From Onthovicinus sp900555545 (GTDB lineage Bacteria; Bacillota; Clostridia; Oscillospirales; Acutalibacteraceae): a DNA stretch of 29,040 nt. The notes under the pieces were generated by a model. That model made no database searches. It had not been told where the DNA came from and was given only the letters and a program-made list of their open reading frames with translations. Both the position numbers and the translations under genes were made by a program. The stretch spans positions 1 to 29,040 of the forward strand of contig CASFPX010000021.1 in the NCBI GenBank assembly GCA_949296915.1, in the 5' to 3' direction. Positions 15,058 through 24,253 of this stretch are shown here, piece after piece. Every line of letters starts with the position of its first letter. Position 1 is the stretch's first letter.

Positions 15058-15086
15058 ATGACTTTGAGCAGATAATCTGATAAAAT
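15058..15086 (+). promoter_or_regulatory. extended -10 promoter of the two-component system genes
   Basis: TGATAAAAT gives an extended -10 (TAAAAT, 15081-15086). ATGACT (15058-15063) stands 17 bp upstream as a partial -35. The start codon is 23 nt downstream. Confidence 0.55.
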
Positions 15087-15108
15087 GATACCAGAGAGGA
15101 GGGATTAG

Positions 15109-15828
15109 ATGATTTCGGTCTTAATCTGCGATGACGATCAGGCGATCTCTGGTCAGATCACCACCCTGCTGGATACATATGCAAAGGCACGCGGGATTCA
15201 ATTCAGGATTTGCGTATTCAACGATTCGGAGGCGGCGGTTCGGGCCGAGACGCTCTGTGATCTGGCTTTTATCGATATCGAGATGCCCGGAATCGACGGG
15301 CTGACATTGGCCGCCCGGGTTAAGGAAAAAAATCCGGACGCACTGATACTGATCGTCACAGCATATGAGCGCTATCTGGACGATGCGATGGACTTGCATG
15401 TGTACCGATACCTGTCCAAACCGATCGACAAGGAGCGCTTTTACCACAGTGTAACACTGGCCCTGCGCGAGCATCAGAATATCCACCGCGAGGTCGTGAT
15501 TGAGAGCGGCGGGCAGACCCTTCGCACCCCGACACGCGAGATTGTCTACCTGGCTATTGCAGGGCGTAAGACAACGATCCGTACTATCCGGGGGGAATAC
15601 CGTTGTGCAGAGCCTCTGCGCGAATGGGCACAGCGCATCCATGAACCGCAGAATTTCGCCTATTCCCATCACAGTTACCTAATCAACCTGCGATATGTCA
15701 CAAACTTTAACCGGGGCGGCGTAACCGTCCAGTTCGGTGATTCACAGCAGGAAGAGTTGCCCATGTCCCAGCGAAAATACGCGGCCTTCCGAGCCTCCTT
15801 TATGGAGTATATGGGGAACACACTATGA
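15109..15828 (+). CDS. LytTR-family response regulator
   Basis: This 239-residue regulator has an N-terminal receiver domain with the acidic pocket CDDDQ near residues 8-11, phospho-acceptor Asp56 in FIDIEMPG, the TAYE switch and the conserved Lys in LSKPID. The C-terminal half is a LytTR DNA-binding domain (TREIVYLAIAGRKTTIRT, then FAYSHHSYLINLRYVTNF). Such proteins bind short direct repeats to activate bacteriocin, quorum-sensing or envelope genes. ATG follows GGAGG. It overlaps the kinase gene by 4 nt (ATGA), so the two are coupled. Its likely target is the divergent A1-B1-A2-B2 operon. Confidence 0.95.
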   Translation: MISVLICDDDQAISGQITTLLDTYAKARGIQFRICVFNDSEAAVRAETLCDLAFIDIEMPGIDGLTLAARVKEKNPDALILIVTAYERYLDDAMDLHVYRYLSKPIDKERFYHSVTLALREHQNIHREVVIESGGQTLRTPTREIVYLAIAGRKTTIRTIRGEYRCAEPLREWAQRIHEPQNFAYSHHSYLINLRYVTNFNRGGVTVQFGDSQQEELPMSQRKYAAFRASFMEYMGNTL

Positions 15829-17105
15829 TTCAGGCTTTACTTTTGATGCTGGGGGCTCTGCTCAACCAGGTTTCATCCTGGCACTTTATGGAGCACACCT
15901 TTCAGCAACGGCGCAAATCCCTTGGCCGGTTTGTCCTTTGGGCGGGTATTCTCATCGTCTATGCCGCATACATATTCGCACTCCCGATCGGGTACGCCGC
16001 TGCACTGCCGGTACAGATCATCCAGTTACTCCTGTGCTACCAGATCAATTGGCGGCAGGCCATATTCTACGCCTCACTGCTCGCAGCCATGCCGGCCGCC
16101 ATCGCCGGGATTGTTTTCTCAGCAGCCGGATGTTCCTTTGACGGGGCGACGATAGGCAATCTGATCGCATTTGCGGGCAGCGGCGCCATTTATACAGTGC
16201 TGACTGTTCTGCTGTGCGATCTGACAAACCGCTATGAACACCTGGACACCCCGCACGGGCATCTTTTCCCGATCACAGCCTTCATTCCGCTGTCCGTTTT
16301 AGCACTCCTGTGCGGATGGATGGGGATCCCTCAGCAACCGAGCTATGGCAAAAATGCACAGCTGTTCTTCGCCTGTACAGCGCTGATTCTGTTCCTGACT
16401 CTTGTATTCCTGCTGTTTGGCGAGTGGCACAACTCTGCCCAGCTGACGGCCGCACAGGTGCTCCAGTCCCAGGTGCGAAAAAACAGCATCGATCACGATA
16501 TCCTGCGTGAAGCACGTGAACAGCAGGAGCGCGCTGCCATTCTGATCCACGATATCCGGCGCAATCTGTCTGCCATTGCCGCACTGGCCGAGAGCTCGGA
16601 GGACAAGGCAATTATACAGTACATCTCCTCCATCACCCAGCTGGACCAGCTGCATCAGCTGCACCAGTACAGCGGGAACGCTCTGGTCAACAACATTGTC
16701 TCCCGTTACTGCGAGCGGTGTGAAAAATCAGGGATCAAAACCGAAATTGCCATCCGGAATGCAGACTTTACCTTTATTGCAGATAATGACCTGACCGCCA
16801 TTTTGGACAATCTACTGGAGAATGCCTGCGAGGCGGCTGAAAAGTGCGGGAAGGAGCGTTGGCTCCGGCTGCAAATTGCCGAGCGCAACGTCCGTTATCT
16901 GGTAATCAAGGTTGAGAATAGCGCCCCGGAAATGGCCGTAACCAGGGGGGAGGAGCTGCAAACAACCAAAGCAGATGGTAACGCTCACGGCTACGGCACC
17001 AAAATTATCCGGCGCGCTGCGCAGCGATATAACGGCGAAGTGAGCTTTTCCTACGACGGGGAACACCACTGTTTTACCGCAGTCACCCTATTGCAGCATC
17101 CCTGA
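15825..17105 (+). CDS. AgrC-like sensor histidine kinase (GHKL)
   Basis: This 426-residue kinase has about six hydrophobic segments in the first ~205 residues and no large extracellular domain, like AgrC/ComD peptide sensors. A linker leads to the phospho-acceptor His242 in LIHDIRRNLSAIAALAE. The GHKL ATPase has the N-box DNLLENACEAAEKC, a short variable lid, and the G-box GYGTKIIRRAAQRYNGEV. It should phosphorylate the coupled LytTR regulator. No agrB/agrD-type peptide gene is adjacent, so the signal is unknown. A good terminator follows. Confidence 0.94.
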   Translation: MIQALLLMLGALLNQVSSWHFMEHTFQQRRKSLGRFVLWAGILIVYAAYIFALPIGYAAALPVQIIQLLLCYQINWRQAIFYASLLAAMPAAIAGIVFSAAGCSFDGATIGNLIAFAGSGAIYTVLTVLLCDLTNRYEHLDTPHGHLFPITAFIPLSVLALLCGWMGIPQQPSYGKNAQLFFACTALILFLTLVFLLFGEWHNSAQLTAAQVLQSQVRKNSIDHDILREAREQQERAAILIHDIRRNLSAIAALAESSEDKAIIQYISSITQLDQLHQLHQYSGNALVNNIVSRYCERCEKSGIKTEIAIRNADFTFIADNDLTAILDNLLENACEAAEKCGKERWLRLQIAERNVRYLVIKVENSAPEMAVTRGEELQTTKADGNAHGYGTKIIRRAAQRYNGEVSFSYDGEHHCFTAVTLLQHP

Positions 17106-17135
17106 TCTCCTCCACTAAAAATTTGTAGAAATATC

Positions 17136-17175
17136 AAAAAAGTTGGACTTCCCTCTTCGGAAGCCCAGCTTTTTT
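17136..17175 (+). terminator. terminator of the two-component operon
   Basis: AGTTGGACTTCC (17141-17152) pairs with GGAAGCCCAGCT (17159-17170), including two G-U pairs, and six T residues end at 17175. A run of A residues on the left makes it weakly bidirectional. Confidence 0.88.
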
Positions 17176-17420
17176 ATTGTCCAAACCGTCCCGCATTTCT
17201 GAGGTACTCACTTCGGGTCGCGGAAATCTTCACGTCCATATAAAAATCCTTGCCTGTCGATCGCAATATCCCCAGTGCCTCTATCAAAATTTTTACTCAT
17301 ATCCGCAAATAGAGTCACTTATGCAGAAAAACACATCAGTTTTACAAATTTTTGCACCAGTTTTCCCCTTTCGTGCCTTGACTTATTCGGGAATACTTTC
17401 CCGGAAAGGAGCTGAACACC
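17176..17420. other. gene-poor stretch with a possible decayed minus-strand ORF
   Basis: No gene with good signals is seen here. On the minus strand ATG 17298-17300 opens 30 codons ending at TGA 17208, including GDIAIDRQGFLYGREDFRDP. A shifted frame then carries on with SEYLRNAGRFGQ to a stop near the terminator. The two pieces read like one short protein with a frameshift, but the RBS is poor. A GGGAA/TTCCC inverted repeat sits near 17390-17403, before the next ORF. Confidence 0.3.
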
Positions 17421-17603
17421 ATGCCTCACTATGGGTTCTCTGCTGAACTCACGACTGCGCGCATCCTCTTTGCGCTGTCCTTTGTCAACATACTCAACCA
17501 CGCTGAAATTGACGATGATTCCTGCATTGCTCTTATGCAGCTGTTCTTTGAGTTTGATGGCTATCTCAAAGGGCTTTCCGATGCGCTCGACGTGGAGTTC
17601 TGA
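17421..17603 (+). CDS. 60-residue acidic hypothetical protein
   Basis: ATG 17421 is preceded by AAAGGAG with a suitable spacer. The product starts MPHYGFSAELTTARILFALS and ends in an acidic stretch (FFEFDGYLKGLSDALDVEF). There is no clear membrane helix, no Cys cluster and no known motif. A GC-rich hairpin follows immediately, so the ORF has a start signal and a stop structure of its own. No clear promoter is visible. It lies alone between the two-component system and tcdA. I do not recognise it; it may be a small regulator or an antitoxin-like protein, without evidence for either. Confidence 0.5.
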   Translation: MPHYGFSAELTTARILFALSFVNILNHAEIDDDSCIALMQLFFEFDGYLKGLSDALDVEF

Positions 17604-17609
17604 CACTCC

Positions 17610-17645
17610 GGGGCGGCCATCCGGCCGCCCCACTTTAAGTATTGT
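17610..17645 (+). terminator. GC-rich hairpin after the 60-codon ORF
   Basis: GGGGCGGCC (17610-17618) and GGCCGCCCC (17623-17631) form a perfect 9-bp stem with a 4-nt loop, followed by ACTTTAAG. The stem is very stable but the T run is short. Confidence 0.55.
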
Positions 17646-17718
17646 ACGGCCCGCTCCCAGTGGATTTTTCTCTTTCGATCTATTATAATAAGGATAATTT
17701 GAAAGTAGGGTGATAAAA

Positions 17719-18411
17719 ATGAATGAATTCTCCCGTATGGAGTCCATAATAGGTAGGGATGCCACCGCACGGCTGCGGGGATCCAGCGTTGCCATAATCG
17801 GACTGGGTGGTGTGGGGTCCTGGGCGGCCGAGGCGCTCGCCCGCTGTGGAATCGGAAAGATGCTGCTGGTAGACGGCGACACAGTGGATCCAACCAATAT
17901 CAACCGCCAACTGTATGCGCTTCACTCAACCATTGGGCACAGCAAATCCGAACTCGCCGCCGCGCGGATTTGGGATATCAATCCCTCCTGTGAAATTCAG
18001 GCGGTGAACGGATTTTATACGCCTGAAAACGCCGCCTCCTTTAAACTGATCGGATACGACTGCGTGATCGATGCGATTGATATGGTAACGGCCAAGATTG
18101 AGCTGGCTATCCGCGCGCAGGAAGAGGACTTCCGGCTGTTGAGCGCCATGGGTACGGGCAACAAGTTAGATCCCTCCTGCTTCCGTATTGCGGATATCTA
18201 TGAGACGCGTATCTGCCCCCTTTGCCGTGTGATGCGCAGGGAACTGAAAAAACGCGGTGTGGAGCATCTACGCGTTCTCTACTCCGAGGAGGAACCCATC
18301 CGGCCCACAGGCACCGGGGGCGCACCTGGTAGCATTTCCTTTGTTCCACCGGTGGCCGGTTTTCTGCTCGCAAGGGAGGCTGTCAAGCTAATTTGTGATT
18401 TTGATATGTAA
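17719..18411 (+). CDS. tcdA: tRNA threonylcarbamoyladenosine dehydratase (TcdA/CsdL)
   Basis: This 230-residue E1-like enzyme of the ThiF/MoeB superfamily uses ATP to cyclise t6A37 of tRNA to ct6A. The nucleotide site is VAIIGLGGVGSWAAEALARC near residues 24-43. DGDTVDPTNINRQ is the adenylation loop. A CPLCRVM segment lies in the C-terminal half, and GGAPGSISFVPP and AREAVK are typical of the TcdA group. I use ATG 17719, with AGTAGGGTG just upstream, rather than the overlapping GTG at 17710. With mtaB it makes two t6A37-modifying enzymes in this window. It has no visible partner gene; hppA follows with its own promoter. Confidence 0.9.
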   Translation: MNEFSRMESIIGRDATARLRGSSVAIIGLGGVGSWAAEALARCGIGKMLLVDGDTVDPTNINRQLYALHSTIGHSKSELAAARIWDINPSCEIQAVNGFYTPENAASFKLIGYDCVIDAIDMVTAKIELAIRAQEEDFRLLSAMGTGNKLDPSCFRIADIYETRICPLCRVMRRELKKRGVEHLRVLYSEEEPIRPTGTGGAPGSISFVPPVAGFLLAREAVKLICDFDM

Positions 18412-18452
18412 AAGTTTTTGTATATTTTGTTTAAAAAATAGCTGCTTTTATA

Positions 18453-18481
18453 TTGATTGCACTGGAAAACAATGGTATACT
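18453..18481 (+). promoter_or_regulatory. sigma-A-type promoter of hppA
   Basis: TTGATT (18453-18458) and TATACT (18476-18481) are 17 bp apart. The leader of about 60 nt contains a small CCGGA/TCCGG hairpin before the GAAGGAG site. Confidence 0.7.
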
Positions 18482-18550
18482 AAAAAAGTAATAAACCGGA
18501 GTAACGCAATTCCGGCAAAAAGTAGAAAACAAAAATGAAGGAGTGATACC

Positions 18551-20557
<2,007 letters not shown>

Positions 20558-20573
20558 GTTACCCATACACCAT

Positions 20574-20610
20574 GTCCCCCGCCCGGAGTTCGGCGGGGGA
20601 CTGCTTTATT
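20574..20610 (+). terminator. terminator of hppA
   Basis: GTCCCCCGCC (20574-20583) and GGCGGGGGAC (20592-20601) form a perfect 10-bp stem, followed by TGCTTTATT. It ends only 14 nt before the next start codon, so the downstream gene relies on read-through or a promoter I cannot see. Confidence 0.85.
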
Positions 20611-20623
20611 GAAAGGTTCTAAC

Positions 20624-21121
20624 ATGAAAATTCGATCTGCCGACCAGCGTGATCTTCCGGTTCTGGCCGCACTCAAACAGCGGTGCTGGGAAGAGACCTA
20701 CCGGGGCATCTACCCGGATGAGAAAATTGATACTTACAATAAGAGTGAGCACGCAGCGCGTTTTCAGCTTCTGATAGAAAATCCGGAGCGCCATCTATTC
20801 ATTGCAGAAGTGGACGGACATGCGGCAGGCTATCTGGAATACGGCCTTCCTCTTCGGCCATTCCGTTCGTTCCAACGAGAAATCGGCCTGTTGTATCTGC
20901 TGCGCGAATTCCAGCACAGGGGATATGGGGGGCAAATGTTTCGATTCGGTCAGGCGGCCATTTGGGATGAGGGAAACACGGAATTTTTCGTATCCTGCAA
21001 CAAATACAACACCCCTGCACTCAATTTTTACAGGAGAATGGGTGGATGTATTATCCATACGGATCCCGATCAGGTGGATCGTTCCATTCCTCAGGTAAAA
21101 TTTTTATACACATGCATATAG
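20624..21121 (+). CDS. GNAT family N-acetyltransferase
   Basis: This 165-residue protein has the GNAT fold order. An N-terminal strand and helix (MKIRSADQRDLPVLAALK) is followed by EVDGHAAGYLEY and IGLLYLLREFQHRGYGGQMF, which holds the acetyl-CoA pyrophosphate loop QHRGYGG. NTPALNFYRRMGG is the usual last helix and strand. It transfers an acetyl group from acetyl-CoA to an amine whose identity cannot be told. I use ATG 20624, preceded by GAAAGG, not the in-frame TTG at 20609 inside the hppA terminator. It is probably expressed by read-through from hppA. Confidence 0.9.
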   Translation: MKIRSADQRDLPVLAALKQRCWEETYRGIYPDEKIDTYNKSEHAARFQLLIENPERHLFIAEVDGHAAGYLEYGLPLRPFRSFQREIGLLYLLREFQHRGYGGQMFRFGQAAIWDEGNTEFFVSCNKYNTPALNFYRRMGGCIIHTDPDQVDRSIPQVKFLYTCI

Positions 21122-21129
21122 ACAAAAGG

Positions 21130-21173
21130 AAAAGGCGCGTTGCAAAAAATAATTTTGCGACGCGCCCTTTTGC
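21130..21173. terminator. bidirectional terminator between the GNAT gene and sigF
   Basis: AAAAGGCGCGTTGCAAAA and TTTTGCGACGCGCCCTTTT form a long stem with one G-U pair and a single bulge. It has A and T flanks on each side and lies between convergent genes. Confidence 0.85.
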
Positions 21174-21209
21174 TCTATTTTAAGATGGAACCAGATATGC
21201 GCCCAAAGG

Positions 21210-21866
21210 TCACCCCGTCAGGTTTTTACGCATCCGAAGCAGGATCTCTTTTTCCCGCCGTGAAACCTGAACCTGGGACATGTTCAGCCGGTCGGCCGTC
21301 TTTACCTGTGTCAGCCCTTGGAAATAGCGCAGCTCGATCAGCTTCCGATCGCGTTCCGGCATCCCCCGCATCACCTCCTGAAGGGCAATCCGATCCGAAA
21401 CTGCCTCGTCCATTGAATCGACTGGAATATCCATCTGGCGCTCCTCCCCGTCACCGTCCGATGTCAGGGATAGTACGGGCATACCAGCCGCAAGCGCCTC
21501 GGCAGCCTGAGTACTGTCCATTCCGAGGGACTGCGCAATCTCTCCGATCGTTGGCTCCCGGCCGAGTTCTTCCGCCAATCGGTCGCTTTGCTTCAGAACG
21601 GCACGGGCCTTTTCCTTCATGGCGCGGCCAACCTTGACACTCCCCCCATCCCGGAACATGCGCCGGATCTCCCCGAGGATTACCGGAACAGCGTAGGTGG
21701 AAAATGCAAACCCGCGCTGTGGATCGAATCCGTCCACCGCCTTGATCAATCCGATGCACCCTGCCTGAAACATGTCGTCGTATTCAATTCCGCGACCGCG
21801 GAATTTTTTGGCACAGGCATGAACCAAGCCCATATTCTCTTCAATCAGGCGTTCCCGATCATCCAT
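21210..21866 (-). CDS. sigF: sporulation sigma factor SigF (forespore)
   Basis: This 218-residue sigma factor directs early forespore transcription. Region 2 reads LVHACAKKFRGRGIEYDDMF, then QAGCIGLIKAVDGFD and RFAFSTYAVP-like FAFSTYAVPVILGEIRRMFR. Region 3 has EELGREPTIGEIAQSLGM. Region 4 is IELRYFQGLTQVKTADRLNM followed by SQVQVSRREKEIL. STYAVP and SQVQVSR are typical of SigF/SigG; the position after spoIIAA-spoIIAB identifies SigF. ATG at 21866 overlaps the spoIIAB stop by 8 nt. The RBS is weak, so coupling is likely. A longer frame extends 24 codons upstream inside spoIIAB. The product is shorter at the N-terminus than Bacillus SigF. Confidence 0.94.
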   Translation of the reverse strand: MDDRERLIEENMGLVHACAKKFRGRGIEYDDMFQAGCIGLIKAVDGFDPQRGFAFSTYAVPVILGEIRRMFRDGGSVKVGRAMKEKARAVLKQSDRLAEELGREPTIGEIAQSLGMDSTQAAEALAAGMPVLSLTSDGDGEERQMDIPVDSMDEAVSDRIALQEVMRGMPERDRKLIELRYFQGLTQVKTADRLNMSQVQVSRREKEILLRMRKNLTG

Positions 21867-22302
21867 GGCAACGCCCACGGACTTTTTTATCGATGACAAC
21901 GGTTGTCCCCCTCCCGGGCTCTGAGCGGACTCGGACATGGTCGGAAAAGCTCTCCATCACCGTAAATCCCAGACCGGATCGTTCGCCACCCAGCGTCGTG
22001 TAAAGCGGCTCCATCGCCTTATGTACATCCGGAATCCCACAGCCGCGATCCCGGATCTTGACGCGTACCAATCCATTCTCATAAATTGAGGCCGTGATGT
22101 AAATCCTACCCACCTGCTCGCGGTAGGCATGGACAATGCAGTTGGTAACTGCCTCGCTGACCGCTGTTTTTAGATCGTTGATCTCCTCCACTGTTGGATC
22201 AAGCTGAGCGGCGAAAGCCGACACCGCTGTACGGGCAAATCCCTCGTTTACAGATCGGCTCTCCAGTGTCATCTTCATCTCATTTACCGGCTTCATGTTC
22301 AT
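21859..22302 (-). CDS. spoIIAB: anti-sigma F factor, serine kinase SpoIIAB
   Basis: This GHKL-fold protein of about 147 residues binds and silences SigF and phosphorylates SpoIIAA. The ATP site is visible as the N-box SEAVTNCIVHAY, the G1 box RDRGCGIPD, and GERSGLGFTVMESFSD. SVNEGFARTAVSAFAAQLDP matches the family N-terminus. Two nearby ATGs (22302 and 22296) follow GGGAGGAG; the second has the better spacing. The start overlaps the end of spoIIAA and the end overlaps sigF, so all three are translationally coupled, which helps keep partner stoichiometry. Confidence 0.95.
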   Translation of the reverse strand: MNMKPVNEMKMTLESRSVNEGFARTAVSAFAAQLDPTVEEINDLKTAVSEAVTNCIVHAYREQVGRIYITASIYENGLVRVKIRDRGCGIPDVHKAMEPLYTTLGGERSGLGFTVMESFSDHVRVRSEPGRGTTVVIDKKVRGRCHG

Positions 22303-22618
22303 GCTCCTCCCTTTTACTGACCGTCATCAATTTGGAAAGTCCGGACAGATTCATCACCCGGTACGCACTGTCGGACAGATTCAGCACTTGAACATGCCCC
22401 CCATAATCCCGCACCATGCGATACCGCCCCATCACAAGTCCTACGCCGGAGCTATCCATAAATGTAACATTGTAAAAATCGAGTCGCACCTCACGCGGGC
22501 GCGTACTGCGGATCACTTCGTCGATCTTCCCGCGTAATGCCGGGGCGCTGTGATGGTCGATCTCCCCACTGATATACGCAGTGAGCACGCCATTGCTGCT
22601 GTTGATCTGGACACCCAT
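22280..22618 (-). CDS. spoIIAA: anti-sigma F factor antagonist SpoIIAA
   Basis: This 112-residue STAS-domain protein frees SigF by binding SpoIIAB when unphosphorylated. The phosphorylation site is FMDSSGVGLVMGRY, with the Ser pair at 56-57. An N-terminal strand (VLTAYISGEIDHHSAPALRG) has the usual STAS pattern. I set the start at ATG 22618 (MGVQINSS), preceded by GGAGGG, instead of an upstream in-frame start in the leader. It is the first gene of the spoIIA operon, and its stop overlaps the start of spoIIAB. Confidence 0.95.
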   Translation of the reverse strand: MGVQINSSNGVLTAYISGEIDHHSAPALRGKIDEVIRSTRPREVRLDFYNVTFMDSSGVGLVMGRYRMVRDYGGHVQVLNLSDSAYRVMNLSGLSKLMTVSKREEHEHEAGK

Positions 22619-22638
22619 ATGTTTCCCTCCAATAGTGG

Positions 22639-22647
22639 TTATTCTGT
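22639..22647 (-). promoter_or_regulatory. possible sigma-H -10 element before spoIIAA
   Basis: ACAGAATAA on the minus strand fits the sigma-H -10 form RnnGAATww, and spoIIA is sigma-H dependent in Bacillus. The expected -35 (AGGAwwT) is poor here, so the call is weak. Confidence 0.25.
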
Positions 22648-22675
22648 CAGTTTGTCCCGTTTTTGCCAAAATATA

Positions 22676-22714
22676 CAAAACGGCAGCCTTTACCTATTCA
22701 TGATAAAGGCTGCC
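22676..22714 (-). terminator. terminator of the MBOAT-DHHW operon region (upstream side of spoIIA)
   Basis: GGCAGCCTTTA (22682-22692) pairs perfectly with TAAAGGCTGCC (22704-22714). On the minus strand GTTTTGTATATTTTG follows. It separates the DHHW gene, which ends at 22756, from spoIIAA. Confidence 0.8.
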
Positions 22715-22755
22715 ATCTAATTATTTTGTCACAATCGGCGATCTATACTGATTTT

Positions 22756-24240
22756 TTATGACCCGATCAGTTTGTTAAACGCATCCATGTAGGTGCTATT
22801 GCCGGGAATTAGAGAATAGTTGATCGCGAGGACCTCTTGAATCGCATTGGCGCTGACAAACTCGGCCAGATTCATATCGATCTTGCGCGGATCCACAACA
22901 TAGATGGTCTCGTAACTATCGACCAGGAACGGAACAAGGGCATTGCCGTAGGACTCCTTGATGACCAGAATGCTGCGCCCGTTCTTATTCTGCGTACTGA
23001 TCTTTACAAGTGGATTATCCCCCTGAATAAACGCCAGATACTTGTTGCTGTTGGATACCTCCGTGGTGATGATGCGCAGGTCACGCCCATCCGTCATGGC
23101 CGCACTGCCATAGTACTGGCCGGAAGCCTCAGTCTGAGGCCAGAAGTACTCAACATAATCCGGGTTCTGTTTGAGCACCTCGGCATTCGTATAGCCGTAC
23201 ATCGTGCCGACAAAACCATCAATCTTTCCGCTTTTATAGCTATTGAGCGGCTTTGTGCTGAACCCTGCTACCTCGCCCAGAGCCTGATAACCATAGTAGG
23301 CGCCACGCGCCGTCCAGTGGTGATCCGTACGGAAATAGAGATAGTCATTGATATGGGCCTTGATCTTGGAATAGGCATCCACACACGTCACCTTATCGCT
23401 CATCTGATCATAGGCAAGTTGAATTCCATACTCCTGGGAGTGGTTGGCGGAGTGATACTCCTCCGGCCCATAGAACTCGATGGACGTGGGCACCAGCATA
23501 CAGTAGACCTTCGTATTCGGGAGGTTAGCTGCCAGGCGGTTGATCGCGTCCGCATATCCCGCAATCTGTTTTTTATTGGCGGCATACATCTCCATGGCAC
23601 GATCCCCCTGGATGACGATATAGCCACTGGTAGTCACCTGTTGATCAGCCTGGGTTGTCGCCTCGGTGGATGCCTCCGTCTGCGGCTCTGTACCAGACTC
23701 GGTTGCATCCTGCGTCTGTGGTTCATCCGTCAGGGCCTCTCCGGCAAAGTTGTCGTCCCCGTCCTTGCCGACCAGGACAATCCCATCCGATCCGGATAGC
23801 TTTGTCAGGAAGGAGTCAAAAAAGTTGTTGACACTCAGGAAAAAGTCCCGCAGTGGGAACGTGTCCGCATAGTACTCCTCAAACTCTTTCGTATAGCTGC
23901 CGTTGAACAGAGCCGACACCGAAAAGGCGGGCCGCGATTTCAGCGTACGCTTTTCCACCTCCGATACAGTGGCATCCTGATCGCACAGGCTGTACACACC
24001 AAAGACATATAGCGGGAGCAGAAACAGTATGATTGACGTCGCCAGAAGGCCCCGCAAACCGCGCTTTCTTCCCCTTTGCCCGTGGGGTTTGCGCGATCCG
24101 TGCACCGGACGATCCATATTCCCTATACGCATATGAACCTCATCACGGTTTGAATATAGGGAGGTAACCGGAGTGCGCCGCTCCCCCTGCCGGCCTGTGT
24201 TGTACGTTTTGACAGATCGATTTCTGTTGTTTTTTTTCAT
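22756..24240 (-). CDS. DHHW / AlgJ-AlgX-like protein for exopolysaccharide acetylation
   Basis: This 494-residue protein is a partner of the MBOAT acyltransferase encoded just upstream (13 nt gap). An unusually long basic cytoplasmic tail of about 65 residues precedes one membrane helix (LLATSIILFLLPLYVFGVYS). The extracellular part begins EKRTLKSRPAFSVSALFNGS, as in DHHW proteins. It has the catalytic-type motif FRTDHHWTARGAYY and a later IKESYGNALVPFLVD block, the SGNH-like Ser region. A Thr/Glu/Gln-rich linker near residues 168-205 looks disordered. ATG 24240 follows GGGGGG. By family analogy it acetylates a cell-surface or secreted glycan; the substrate is unknown. Confidence 0.9.
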   Translation of the reverse strand: MKKNNRNRSVKTYNTGRQGERRTPVTSLYSNRDEVHMRIGNMDRPVHGSRKPHGQRGRKRGLRGLLATSIILFLLPLYVFGVYSLCDQDATVSEVEKRTLKSRPAFSVSALFNGSYTKEFEEYYADTFPLRDFFLSVNNFFDSFLTKLSGSDGIVLVGKDGDDNFAGEALTDEPQTQDATESGTEPQTEASTEATTQADQQVTTSGYIVIQGDRAMEMYAANKKQIAGYADAINRLAANLPNTKVYCMLVPTSIEFYGPEEYHSANHSQEYGIQLAYDQMSDKVTCVDAYSKIKAHINDYLYFRTDHHWTARGAYYGYQALGEVAGFSTKPLNSYKSGKIDGFVGTMYGYTNAEVLKQNPDYVEYFWPQTEASGQYYGSAAMTDGRDLRIITTEVSNSNKYLAFIQGDNPLVKISTQNKNGRSILVIKESYGNALVPFLVDSYETIYVVDPRKIDMNLAEFVSANAIQEVLAINYSLIPGNSTYMDAFNKLIGS

Positions 24241-24253
24241 CGCGCATCCCCCC

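Noticed and set aside
17319..17903. 194-codon minus-strand ORF
   Set aside because: It runs antisense through the 60-codon ORF, a GC-rich hairpin and the start of tcdA. Composition is Ser/Pro-rich shadow type and there is no RBS.
22837..23799. 320-codon plus-strand open frame
   Set aside because: It is antisense to the DHHW gene, which has a signal anchor, the DHHW motif and an operon partner.
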